DNA of 18,920 nucleotides from Rhizobium sp. Q54 (GCA_945865745.1 CAMBFP010000005.1:1-18920), one strand, 5' to 3'; positions 1-8,364 are shown, counted from the stretch's first letter. The notes: generated by a model from the sequence alone, not told the origin. Numbers and translations: made by a program.

Positions 1-3000
1 CACTAATGTGTCTGTAACAGAAATAACTTTGCGAACCTCTTTTCCTTCAATGAATCTTTTCACATTTTCATTTTCGAAAGCGGCTTTTTCGAGATCTTCT
101 TTTGAAGAGCCTTTCAGCATTTGAATTACAGCGCGGAGTTTTCCACTTACTTGCACAGCGATTCCAACTTCATCTTCGATGATTAAATTTGAATCGAATT
201 CAGGGAATTTTTCTTCAGTAACTAAAGTTTTGTAACCAAGTTCAGCCCACAATTCTTCAGCCAAATGTGGCATTATTGGGGCGATTAAAATCACTAAATT
301 TTTAAGCGCGAATTCAGGAATAAATTCAGATTTTTCCAAGGCATTTGAGAATTCACGAATCTTGGCGATGGCTCGGTTGAAACCCATTTTTTCATACTCG
401 TCTTTTACAGCGGCGATTGTTTTGTGAGTGAGTCTAATGATCGCATCATCCTTTGATTCAGAAGCGTTCGAAGATTTATTCATTTTAAAATCTTCAGATC
501 CTTGACGCTGAGTGCCAAGGACAAAGTTTCTGTTGGAAGCAACTAATCTCCAAAGACGATTGGCATATTTCCAGCAACCGTCAATGCCGCTTTCAGACCA
601 TTCTAAATCGCGTGAAGGCGGAGTGTCGGAAAGCATAAAAAGCCTTGCGGTATCTGCGCCGTAAGCCTCAACAATTGAAGCTGGTTCAACGGTATTCTTC
701 TTCGACTTACTCATTTTTTCAGAGCGACCAAAGATTACTTCTTCTGGTTTGCGAGCAAGGGCATCGGCTGGGAAAAGCCATTTTCCCGTTTCTTTGTCTT
801 TAAAAGTTGCATGACAAACCATGCCCTGAGTAAGTAAGTTTTTGAAGGGCTCAGAAATGTCAAGATAGCCACATTTTTTTAGCGCTTTGGTAAAAAATCT
901 GGCATAGAGCAAGTGCAAAACTGCATGTTCGACGCCGCCGATATATTGATCTACAGACATGAATTTATTTGCTGAGTCGCGATCAAAGGCTTTATCTTCG
1001 GGCTGCGAAATGAAGCGTAAATAATACCAAGAACTCTCAAAGAAAGTGTCGAAAGTATCAGTCTCACGGATGGCTTTTTGACCTTTATAAGTTGTGTATT
1101 TCCAAGTCGGATGGAGTGAGAGAGGATTTCCAGCGCCGGTGAATTCTACGTCTTTTGGCAGTTCAACGGGAAGTTCATCTTCAGGAACAGGAACCACAGT
1201 TCCATCTTCCAAGTAAAGAATCGGAATCGGGCAACCCCAATAACGTTGACGAGAAACGCCCCAATCGCGAAGACGGTAATTAATTTTTTTCGTCGCTTGA
1301 TTTATTGCGGAAAGTTTTTTGAAAACTTTTTCTTTTGCCTCCGCGCAAGTTAATCCATCCAAAAAATCAGAATTAATCATTAAACCATCTTCAAGATTAG
1401 CTTGGCTTGGCACATTAATTTCGTCGAAAAGATTTTCGATTATTTCAGAATTTGTTTTGCTGATCTGATGAAGCTTGCGCGCAGCTTGAGAAATATCGGC
1501 GTAGATTCCGAGATTATTGATTTCGTTAAATTCTGCGCGGGCTGAGTAAGCTAGTTTTTCTTCGTCGAGACTAAATTTTGCGCTCACGTCTTCGGGCTTG
1601 TTACCGCGAGCATCAACGCGAATCCATTTTTTGTTTAAATAAATTGCATTGATCGTGTGAATGATTTTGCGGTCAGAAATAGTTTCGTCGAACATCAGAA
1701 GTTGATCAGAAAATCCACAAGGAATTTTCATGCCGCGTAAAATCGCACAGAGTAAAGCTGATTTTCCAAAGCAGAATCCGGCTTTTGCTGTCAAGACCTC
1801 ACTAGCTCTAAGGAGTGGAGCTTGTAACAAATATTTCGCGTCATCCATGCAATGATTAATTTCATCACGAACAAATTCGTAAGCGAGTTTTGCTAGCTCG
1901 ACATCGTCTTTTGCTTCGGCTTTGAAACGCGCAATTACAGCCTGAATACCTAAATCAGAAAAATTTATTAGATCGGTTTCTGCTAAAAATTTATCGAAAT
2001 TTTCAACAACTTGACGAATCGGAAGTTTGTATTTTGTCGCAAACTCAAAATCGCGTTCATCATGCGCAGGACAGCCAAATATTGCTCCCGTGCCATATTC
2101 CATCAAAACAAAATTAGCAACGTAGACGCCTAGTTTACAATTTGCATCGAGAGGATGGTTTACTTGTAAATCAATCTTAAAACCGCGCTTTTCTTGCTTC
2201 TCAAGGGTTTGTTCATCAACGGCCGAACGGTTGCACTCAGCGATAAAATTTTGGAGTTCAGGATTTTTTTTGGCAAGTTCTGAAGCGACAGGATGATTAG
2301 GTGAAATACCGAGGAAAGACGCGCCGAATAAGGTTTCAGGGCGCGTTGTGTAAACTGGAATTGCTTCATCTTTTCCGCTGATTTTGAAATCAATAGTCTG
2401 GCCTTCGCTCTTGCCTATCCACCTCTCTTGCATGATGCGCACGCGCTCATCCCAGCCGGAAAGATTTTTTAATTCAGACAAAAGCTCTTCAGAAAAGTCA
2501 GAAACCTTTAAGAACCACTGCTTTAATTTCTTTTTTTCAACTAATGCCCCAGAGCGCCAGCCGCGCCCGTCAATAACTTGCTCGTTAGCAAGAACTGTTT
2601 GGTCGATTGGATCCCAATTGACATGAGACTCTTTTTGGTAAGCGAGGCCATTTTTGAGAAAATCGAGGAAAATTTTTTGCTCGTGCTTGTAGTAGTTGGG
2701 CAAGCAAGTTGCAACTTCACGGTCCCAATCGATTGAAAGACCGACTGATTTCAGCTCGGCGCGCATTTGTTCAATATTTTTCAGCGTCCAATTTTCTGGA
2801 TGAACTTTGTGTTCAAGTGCGGCATTTTCAGCAGGAAGACCGAAAGCATCAAAACCCATCGGATGCAAAACGTTGAAGCCACACATTTTTTTGAAACGTG
2901 CTAAGGCATCACCAATCGCATAGTTACGAAGATGTCCCATGTGAATTTTTCCTGATGGGTAAGGAAACATTTCGAGCACGTAATATTTTTCTTTGGCAGA

Positions 3001-3093
3001 ATTTTCGTCAAATTTGAAAATCTTTTTTTCCGCCCAGAGATTCTGCCACTTTGCTTCAGCGAGCTTGTGGTTGTAGTTGAAAATTGCCGTCAT
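1..3093 (-). CDS. leuS: Leucyl-tRNA synthetase with an embedded transglutaminase-like domain (3' end outside window)
   Basis: Charges tRNA-Leu with leucine in the cytoplasm and edits mischarged tRNA. The frame is open without a stop from the ATG at 3093 to the window edge, 1031 codons; bacterial LeuRS is usually about 860. Visible motifs are HIGH-type HMGH (51-54), WDR/DWG core elements, the CP1 editing threonine region TTRPET (249-254) and HDERD with D345 (the editing aspartate in E. coli), then DWGVSRQRYWG and KMSKS (793-797; near 619-623 in E. coli). The roughly 170 extra residues lie between LPIRQVV (357-363) and the LeuRS motif MINSDFLDGL (572-581). They form a transglutaminase-like domain listed separately. 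The zinc-binding cysteines of some LeuRS are absent, as in E. coli. The last visible residues (VRKVISVTDTL) match the usual C-terminal end, so only a few codons are missing. It starts directly after the permease stop codon (TAA then ATG), with no clear ribosome site. Confidence 0.97.
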   Translation of the reverse strand, partial: MTAIFNYNHKLAEAKWQNLWAEKKIFKFDENSAKEKYYVLEMFPYPSGKIHMGHLRNYAIGDALARFKKMCGFNVLHPMGFDAFGLPAENAALEHKVHPENWTLKNIEQMRAELKSVGLSIDWDREVATCLPNYYKHEQKIFLDFLKNGLAYQKESHVNWDPIDQTVLANEQVIDGRGWRSGALVEKKKLKQWFLKVSDFSEELLSELKNLSGWDERVRIMQERWIGKSEGQTIDFKISGKDEAIPVYTTRPETLFGASFLGISPNHPVASELAKKNPELQNFIAECNRSAVDEQTLEKQEKRGFKIDLQVNHPLDANCKLGVYVANFVLMEYGTGAIFGCPAHDERDFEFATKYKLPIRQVVENFDKFLAETDLINFSDLGIQAVIARFKAEAKDDVELAKLAYEFVRDEINHCMDDAKYLLQAPLLRASEVLTAKAGFCFGKSALLCAILRGMKIPCGFSDQLLMFDETISDRKIIHTINAIYLNKKWIRVDARGNKPEDVSAKFSLDEEKLAYSARAEFNEINNLGIYADISQAARKLHQISKTNSEIIENLFDEINVPSQANLEDGLMINSDFLDGLTCAEAKEKVFKKLSAINQATKKINYRLRDWGVSRQRYWGCPIPILYLEDGTVVPVPEDELPVELPKDVEFTGAGNPLSLHPTWKYTTYKGQKAIRETDTFDTFFESSWYYLRFISQPEDKAFDRDSANKFMSVDQYIGGVEHAVLHLLYARFFTKALKKCGYLDISEPFKNLLTQGMVCHATFKDKETGKWLFPADALARKPEEVIFGRSEKMSKSKKNTVEPASIVEAYGADTARLFMLSDTPPSRDLEWSESGIDGCWKYANRLWRLVASNRNFVLGTQRQGSEDFKMNKSSNASESKDDAIIRLTHKTIAAVKDEYEKMGFNRAIAKIREFSNALEKSEFIPEFALKNLVILIAPIMPHLAEELWAELGYKTLVTEEKFPEFDSNLIIEDEVGIAVQVSGKLRAVIQMLKGSSKEDLEKAAFENENVKRFIEGKEVRKVISVTDTLV
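1429..2001 (-). other. Transglutaminase-like (papain-fold) domain inserted in the LeuRS CP1 editing domain
   Basis: Residues about 365-555 of LeuRS. The segment has the order and spacing of a stand-alone transglutaminase-like protein: an N-terminal helical part with LAKLAYEFVRDEINH (400-414), the nucleophile motif AGFCFGKSALLCAILRG (438-454, Cys441) followed by KIPCGF, the histidine motif HTINAIYLNKKWIRVDARGN (His479, Asp494), then FSLDEEKLAY and a helical tail. I recall small free-standing bacterial proteins with the same signature (GICYAKS..LLAALLR, H.LNAVYL...W.R.DARGN). I read every codon from 1321 to 2100 and found no stop or frame break; both junctions are in frame. It replaces the short surface loop that other LeuRS have between the editing aspartate region and the dG.l.NS.f.GL strand. 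Transglutaminase-like folds include proteases, deamidases and amide-crosslinking enzymes. The substrate here cannot be told. Confidence 0.88.
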
Positions 3094-4485
3094 TTATTTT
3101 TTGTGAAGATGGCTTTTTTTATGAGAGTAGAGGAAGTAGAATACGGTGCCGATTGCAAACCAAACAAGAGTAGGCTTTCCAACTTCTTTCATGAGTACGT
3201 AGATTAAATAGCTACATCCAGCTACGGCTAAAGGAGCAATTACAAAAACTGCCGGACAAATAAATGGCCTGTGTAGGGCTGGTCTTCTAATGCGCAAAAT
3301 AACCACGCCGATTGAAACAATCGCAAAAGCAAAAAGTGATCCGACGCTGCACATTTGTCCCATGACGTGAATCGGCATGAAGCCAGCAACTAAGCAAACA
3401 ATCAGTGTAACGAAGAGGCAATTTAGGTAAGGAGTGCCGTGTTTTTTGTGAATCTTGCAGAAGAAAGCTGGAAGCAAACCATCACGTGACATAGCAAAGA
3501 AAATGCGCGATTGACCAAACATCATTACCAACAAAACCGCAACCATTCCGGCGATAGCGCCAGTTGCAATCATGGCCGAACCTAAATTACTGCCATTATC
3601 GCGAAGTGCACGCGCCATTGGTTCAGCGTTGTTTAGAGTAGAGAAATTTACTATGCCGGTAAGAGTTAGGGCAACGACGACGTAAATCAAAGTACAGACA
3701 AGCAATCCGCCAATTAAGCCAATTGGGATATCGCGTTTAGGATTTTTACATTCTTCGGCGGTAGTTGCGACTGCATCAAAACCTAAGTAAGCGAAGAAAA
3801 TCATGGCAGCGCCAGATAAAACGCCGTCAAAACCAAATGGGAAAAAGTTGGAATAGTTTTCTATTTTGATGTGAGGCACGGCAATGACCAAAAAAAAGAA
3901 AATGATTACGAGCTTTAGAACGACTAGAACGCGGTTGATTAAAATACTTTCACGAGTGCCATGAAAAAGAAGTAGACCGGTAAAAAGAGCGATTGAAACA
4001 GCGGGAAGATTAATTATTCCACCTTCGGAAGGAGATTTGGTTAGATAGTAAGGAATTTCGAATCCGCCCTGTTTTAAGATGCCGACAAAATATCCAGACC
4101 AGCCTGCCGCCACAGTTGAGGCATTAACGGCGTAACCAAGAACTAATCCGCAAGCAACAAGCCAGGCGACGAATTCACCAAGAACAATGTAAGTATAAGA
4201 GTAGGCGCTGCCAGAGACGGGCACGGCGGAAGCGAGTTCGGTGTAAGCAAGACCAACGAAGATGCAGACTAAGCCAGCCAGAGCATAAGAAATTGCAATT
4301 GCTGGTCCGGCATGTTGTGCAGCGGCAATTCCGGTTAAAACAAAAATTCCTGTACCGATCGCCGCGCCAATTCCCATCAGCATTAAATCCATGGCACCAA
4401 GGGTTTTCTTCAGCGGATTTTCTCTCGCCTCCTTCATTATATTTTCAAGAGTTTTGGTGCGCAAAAGGGCTCTTAGCGATTTCAT
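3094..4485 (-). CDS. APC-family amino-acid permease (CAT/YfnA-like)
   Basis: Inner-membrane transporter of the amino acid-polyamine-organocation superfamily, 463 residues with about 12 hydrophobic segments. The N-terminus has the family signature in MGIGAAIGTGIFVLTG (37-52), the glycine-rich helix 1 that binds the amino acid, preceded by a cytosolic stretch (LENIMKEARENPLKKTLGAMDL) typical of the cationic amino-acid transporter branch. Further family features are YTELASAVPVSGSAYSYTY, FFAYLGFDAVATTAEECKNPKRDIPIG and GQSRIFFAMSRDGLLP. The C-terminus is short and basic. The gene follows pilT after 33 bp and abuts leuS without any gap, so the permease and leuS are probably translated from one message. 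Import of host amino acids would suit a host-associated bacterium, but the substrate cannot be read from the sequence. The family call is secure; specificity is unknown. Confidence 0.93.
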   Translation of the reverse strand: MKSLRALLRTKTLENIMKEARENPLKKTLGAMDLMLMGIGAAIGTGIFVLTGIAAAQHAGPAIAISYALAGLVCIFVGLAYTELASAVPVSGSAYSYTYIVLGEFVAWLVACGLVLGYAVNASTVAAGWSGYFVGILKQGGFEIPYYLTKSPSEGGIINLPAVSIALFTGLLLFHGTRESILINRVLVVLKLVIIFFFLVIAVPHIKIENYSNFFPFGFDGVLSGAAMIFFAYLGFDAVATTAEECKNPKRDIPIGLIGGLLVCTLIYVVVALTLTGIVNFSTLNNAEPMARALRDNGSNLGSAMIATGAIAGMVAVLLVMMFGQSRIFFAMSRDGLLPAFFCKIHKKHGTPYLNCLFVTLIVCLVAGFMPIHVMGQMCSVGSLFAFAIVSIGVVILRIRRPALHRPFICPAVFVIAPLAVAGCSYLIYVLMKEVGKPTLVWFAIGTVFYFLYSHKKSHLHKK

Positions 4486-4518
4486 TGAATTATAAATTAG
4501 GGATTAAAAGAGAAAAAA

Positions 4519-5547
4519 TTAATCAGAGGCATTTATTGCTTCTTCTGCAGTTTCAGGGGTAATAAAACCCTTAGCGAGAAGATCATTTACTGAGTCTTTC
4601 ATCTGGCACATGCCAATTTTTTTGCTGAGTTCCATGATTGAATTGATCTGCGGAATTTTATCTTCGCGAATCAGGTTTCTAATTGATGAATTTGCAAACA
4701 TGATTTCGTAGGCAGCAATTCTTCCGCCGCCTTTTTTCTTAAGAAGACGTTGTGAAATTACCGCCTTAATTGAACCAGAAAGCATGGTGCGAACCACAGC
4801 TTTGTCTTCAGCAGAAAATACGTCGATGATTCTGTTAATTGTTTTTGCAGCAGAGCTAGTGTGAAGAGTTCCTAGAACTAAGTGACCGGTTTCAGCGGCG
4901 GTTAAGGCAAGGTGAATAGTTTCAACGTCTCGCATTTCACCTACTAAGATCACATCTGGATCTTCACGCAAAGCGCTCTTCAAAGCAGCGGCAAAAGATG
5001 CGGTGCTATTTCCGACTTCACGTTGATTAACCAAGGATTTTTTACTTTTATGCACGAACTCGACCGGATCTTCGATGGTCAAAATATGATGGGAATGATT
5101 GGTGTTAATGTAATCAATTAAGGCAGCGAGTGTAGTTGACTTACCGCTGCCAGTCGGACCAACCACCAGTATCAGACCTTTAGTTGCATTAGACAAATTA
5201 CGAATTACTTCTGGGGCATGTAAGGCATCAAGAGTTTTTATTTCAGTTGGAATTTCGCGAAAAACAGCGGCTGGACCATTTACAGTTCGAAAAGCATTTA
5301 CCCGAAAGCGCATGGTTTCACCAACTTGTATTGCAAAATCTAACTCCATTTTTTCTTGGTAAGTTTTTTTTTGCAGATCGGTCATGATGGACCGAATCAT
5401 ATCAAGCACTTGCTCAGCCGTTAAGATTGGAGAATTTGGAATCGCAGAAATATCTCCGTCAATACGCAATGATGGAGCTGCTCCAGTTGTAATGTGCACG
5501 TCGGAGCATCCTTGCTTTTTAGCGTAATGGAGAATTTTTTCGATCAT
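4519..5547 (-). CDS. pilT: Type IV pilus twitching-motility retraction ATPase PilT
   Basis: Hexameric cytoplasmic ATPase that powers pilus retraction. The 342-residue length is usual for PilT. In order: an N-terminal PAS-like part (SDVHITTGAAPSLRIDG, 15-31), Walker A GPTGSGKST (130-138), Asp box ILTIEDPVEF (155-164), Walker B DPDVILVGEMRD (196-207), His box HLVLGTLHT (222-230), and SIRNLIRE (288-295), a near-perfect copy of the AIRNLIRE motif that separates PilT from the extension ATPase PilB. The ATG overlaps the stop of the TPR gene as ATGA, so translation is probably coupled. No pilin, PilB, PilC or secretin gene is in the window. A PilU-type paralogue is possible but the C-terminal motif favours PilT. 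Confidence 0.95.
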   Translation of the reverse strand: MIEKILHYAKKQGCSDVHITTGAAPSLRIDGDISAIPNSPILTAEQVLDMIRSIMTDLQKKTYQEKMELDFAIQVGETMRFRVNAFRTVNGPAAVFREIPTEIKTLDALHAPEVIRNLSNATKGLILVVGPTGSGKSTTLAALIDYINTNHSHHILTIEDPVEFVHKSKKSLVNQREVGNSTASFAAALKSALREDPDVILVGEMRDVETIHLALTAAETGHLVLGTLHTSSAAKTINRIIDVFSAEDKAVVRTMLSGSIKAVISQRLLKKKGGGRIAAYEIMFANSSIRNLIREDKIPQINSIMELSKKIGMCQMKDSVNDLLAKGFITPETAEEAINASD

Positions 5548-6389
5548 ATTTTGGTGCTGATAAATTCAATTCGTTTTTTTACCTGATCTATAGGCACAGA
5601 TTGATTGACATCGGAATATTTACGAACCACTTCGGAGTAGAGGTCAAGTGCCTTGGAATATTGCTCAGTTTGGTCGTAAATCACCGCCAAGTTATATTTG
5701 TAATCAACATTCTCGGAATCGAGCGTGATGGCTTTTTGCATCAAAGAAATTGCCTGATCATGGTTTTTTGCTTTGTTGTACGCGAGTGCGGCAAAAGCGA
5801 GAATATTTGGCGAATCAGGATTTTGCACGGCGAGGCGCGAAAGCAGGTATGTCGCGTCTTGCGGTGAATCTTCGATTAAAATATCTAACAAATTCCCAAC
5901 AACTTCTTCTTGATTTTCAACGCCAGATTTAAGCATTTGATAGTAGAGCGTTTTGGCCTGACGGAATTGGCCAATCTTTTGATAAACCGTAGCAAGGGCA
6001 AATTTAGAATAGGAATTATCTCGTTCTTTTTCGAGTACTTGTTTGTAGAGCTCAATTGCCACCTCATACTGTCCGATCAAAACTGAATTATAAGCGATTT
6101 GCTCTTTTTCTCTAAGACTAGCTGAACCAACTTTTGAATCTGCAACCACCATATCTATCTTGACTGATGACGTTGATTTTTCGTCATTTCCAGCTTCGAT
6201 ATCGATGTCACTTTTTCTGCTAAGATTTTTCTTTTTGTAAAAATCAATTTGCTGACGCGATGACTTGTCGAAGATTAAAGTTCTTTCAATTTCTTTAACG
6301 ACATCATTGGTCGAAACGTAATCATCGGCAAATGATTTTTGCGCAAAAAAAACCAAAAAAATTATGAAGCTTTTTAAGCTAGTTCTCAT
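5544..6389 (-). CDS. Secreted or periplasmic tetratricopeptide-repeat protein, coupled to pilT
   Basis: A 281-residue protein with a Sec signal peptide: MRTSLKS, a hydrophobic core (FIIFLVFFAQ) and a likely cleavage site after SFA (residue 21). A charged linker (22-90) precedes TPR-type helices from about residue 95 to 260. The clearest units are GQYEVAIELYKQVLEKERDN (106-125), FALATVYQKIGQFRQAKTLY (130-149), FAALAYNKAKNHDQAISLMQKAI (199-221) and YNLAVIYDQTEQYSKALDLY (232-251). There is no lipobox cysteine, so it is not a lipoprotein pilotin like PilF/PilW. It starts inside the last codons of mnmG (11 bp overlap) and its stop overlaps the pilT start. The pairing with pilT suggests a pilus assembly or envelope scaffold role, which is inference; the TPR fold and secretion are well supported. 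Confidence 0.85.
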   Translation of the reverse strand: MRTSLKSFIIFLVFFAQKSFADDYVSTNDVVKEIERTLIFDKSSRQQIDFYKKKNLSRKSDIDIEAGNDEKSTSSVKIDMVVADSKVGSASLREKEQIAYNSVLIGQYEVAIELYKQVLEKERDNSYSKFALATVYQKIGQFRQAKTLYYQMLKSGVENQEEVVGNLLDILIEDSPQDATYLLSRLAVQNPDSPNILAFAALAYNKAKNHDQAISLMQKAITLDSENVDYKYNLAVIYDQTEQYSKALDLYSEVVRKYSDVNQSVPIDQVKKRIEFISTKI

Positions 6390-8364
6390 TCTTTTTGTAT
6401 TTTGTTTTAATGTAGACCATCACCGCCATTACCGAAGCTGGGGTGATGCCTTGAATCTTGAATGCAGACTTGATTGTAGTCGGGCGAAAGCGACTTAACT
6501 TTTCACGCGTCTCATTCGAAAGACTCTGAATTTGGGCATAGTCAAGATCAAGTGGAATTTTGAGATTTTCATCCTGCCGAAAAATTTCTAAATCACGTAT
6601 TTGGCGCTCAAGGTAAGAAGAATAGAGTGCCTCGATGGCAATCTGATTTTTTGTGGCGGTGTCGATTTGAGAAATTTCTTCAGGCCAAATTTTTTCGAGC
6701 GTAGAAAAATTTATTTCTGGAAAAGAAAGAAGAAGAAAGGCGTCACGAACAACTCCATCTTGTTTTATTAACACCCCAAATTCTGCAAGTTTTGTTGGCG
6801 AAATTTTTAGGCTCGTGAGTAAATTTTTTGCTGAGCTGAGGCGCGATTTTTTTTCTAAAAATTTTTCTGCACGTTCGAGCCCAACACAGCCGATTGCAAA
6901 TCCCATTTCTGTTAAACGCGCATCAGCATTATCGGCACGAATACTTAAGCGATATTCAGCGCGAGAGGTTAGCATGCGGTATGGTTCGGAAGTGCCGAGA
7001 CTGGTGAGGTCGTCAATCATTACGCCGATGTAGCTGTTCGATCTATCTAAAACAAATTCATCTTCATAGTCCGCTGGTCGAGGGGATTTGAGAGTAAGGG
7101 ATGGTTCTTGATGTTTACCTTGATCTCGACTCCGCTCGATCGGCGGTAAGTCCAACTCAATGGGTAAGTTCAGCTCGATCGGTGACAATGACTTTAAACC
7201 AGCATTGATTCCGGCTACAATTCCCTGCCCTCCAGCTTCTTCGTAACCTGTGGTTCCGTTGATTTGCCCAGCAAGAAATAACCCACGAATTTTTTTTGTT
7301 TCAAGCGTTGGCAATAATTCGCGCGGATCAACAAAATCATATTCAATCGCATATCCTGGTTGCGTAACGATGCAATTTTCGAGACCGGGGATTGTTTTTA
7401 AAAACTCGATTTGAACTTCTTCGGGAAGTGAAGTTGAGATTCCATTTGGATAAATTAAATCCGAATCAAGACCTTCTGGTTCTAAGAAAATTTGATGACG
7501 TTCTTTATCTGCAAAACGATGAATTTTATCTTCAATCGACGGGCAATAACGCGGGCCAACACCAGCAATATGGCCGCCATACATCGCAGATTTATCTAAA
7601 TTATTTTTGATAATTTTATGCGTTTTGGCATTGGTGTAAGTAATGTAACAAGAAATCTGCGGGACAGAAATTTTTTCGTTTAAATATGAAAATGGTCGCG
7701 GCTCGTCGTCGCTTGGTTGTGGTTCGAGATCAGTAAAATTAATTGAAGATTTTAAAATGCGCGGAGGTGTTCCGGTTTTAAGTCGCGACAGCATGAAATT
7801 ATAACGCTCGAGAGTTTTTGAAAGTCCGTGCGAAGGCTCTTCACCAACGCGTCCTGCAGGAATTTTTTTATCGCCGATATGGATCATGCCACGAAGAAAG
7901 GTTCCGGTCGTGAGAATTACTGATTTGGTTTTAATCTGCTGATTGCTGGTTATTAGCCCAACTACCTTTCCATCTTCAATCACAATATCTTCAGCGCTAT
8001 CAAAGAGAATCTCGAGGTTGGGATAATTTTCTAAAATCTTATTAATCGCTTTTTTGTAAAGTTTGCGATCGGCTTGCGCGCGCGGCGAATGAACCGCCGC
8101 ACCTTTCGAAGAATTTAAAATACGAAAATGAATCCCTGCCATGTCGATGGCTTTGCCCATAATGCCATCAAGCGCATCAATTTCTCTGACTATTGTTCCT
8201 TTTGCCACGCCGCCAATCGCGGGATTGCAAGACATCTCACCAAGATTTTCTGATTTTTTCGTAAGCAATAAAGTCTTCGCACCCATGCGTGCGGAAACGC
8301 ATGCGGCTTCAATTCCAGCATGACCTCCGCCAATTACGATTACGTCGAAGTTTGTGAGCGACAT
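6379..8364 (-). CDS. mnmG: tRNA uridine-5-carboxymethylaminomethyl modification enzyme MnmG (GidA)
   Basis: FAD enzyme that with MnmE adds the (carboxymethyl)aminomethyl group to wobble uridine 34 of certain tRNAs. The N-terminus has the FAD-binding VIVIGGGHAGIEAA (8-21), followed by SCNPAIGGVAKGTIVREIDALDG, SPRAQADRKLY, GTFLRGMIHIG, GLFLAGQINGTTGYEEAGGQG, and the C-terminal SRFRPTTIKSAFKIQGITPASV that contacts MnmE and tRNA. It has 661 residues against about 620-630 usually. The surplus is an in-frame insertion at about residues 394-434, listed separately. The motifs resemble Rickettsia MnmG. The start lies 5 bp after the stop of the 1458-codon gene, and a run of G in the end of that gene (minus strand, opposite 8374-8380) may serve as ribosome site. 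mnmE, rsmG and parAB, frequent neighbours, are absent here. Confidence 0.97.
   Translation of the reverse strand: MSLTNFDVIVIGGGHAGIEAACVSARMGAKTLLLTKKSENLGEMSCNPAIGGVAKGTIVREIDALDGIMGKAIDMAGIHFRILNSSKGAAVHSPRAQADRKLYKKAINKILENYPNLEILFDSAEDIVIEDGKVVGLITSNQQIKTKSVILTTGTFLRGMIHIGDKKIPAGRVGEEPSHGLSKTLERYNFMLSRLKTGTPPRILKSSINFTDLEPQPSDDEPRPFSYLNEKISVPQISCYITYTNAKTHKIIKNNLDKSAMYGGHIAGVGPRYCPSIEDKIHRFADKERHQIFLEPEGLDSDLIYPNGISTSLPEEVQIEFLKTIPGLENCIVTQPGYAIEYDFVDPRELLPTLETKKIRGLFLAGQINGTTGYEEAGGQGIVAGINAGLKSLSPIELNLPIELDLPPIERSRDQGKHQEPSLTLKSPRPADYEDEFVLDRSNSYIGVMIDDLTSLGTSEPYRMLTSRAEYRLSIRADNADARLTEMGFAIGCVGLERAEKFLEKKSRLSSAKNLLTSLKISPTKLAEFGVLIKQDGVVRDAFLLLSFPEINFSTLEKIWPEEISQIDTATKNQIAIEALYSSYLERQIRDLEIFRQDENLKIPLDLDYAQIQSLSNETREKLSRFRPTTIKSAFKIQGITPASVMAVMVYIKTKYKKNEN
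7063..7185 (-). repeat. In-frame insertion of about 41 codons in mnmG with degenerate 18-bp repeats
   Basis: MnmG normally runs from GINAGLK almost directly into F.L.R..SYIGV.IDDL. Here residues about 394-434 lie between, beginning SPIELNLPIELDLPPIERSRD and ending before EDEFVLDRSNSYIGV. The start of the insert is built of degenerate 18-bp units: plus-strand ggtaagtccaactcaatg (7145-7162) and ggtaagttcagctcgatcgg (7163-7182), giving PIELDL and PIELNL, with a third, PIERSR. The 10-mer gctcgatcgg occurs at 7134-7143 and 7173-7182. Rickettsia genomes carry palindromic elements inserted in frame in this manner. Assignment to such a class is inference. Confidence 0.6.

Noticed and set aside
720..1300. 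Loss of zinc-binding cysteines in LeuRS
   Set aside because: Many bacterial LeuRS, including that of E. coli, lack them in this region, so this is ordinary.
1429..2001. Intein as explanation for the LeuRS insertion
   Set aside because: No Cys/Ser splice start, no intein blocks and no C-terminal His-Asn before a nucleophile at the right boundary; the motifs are those of a transglutaminase-like fold.
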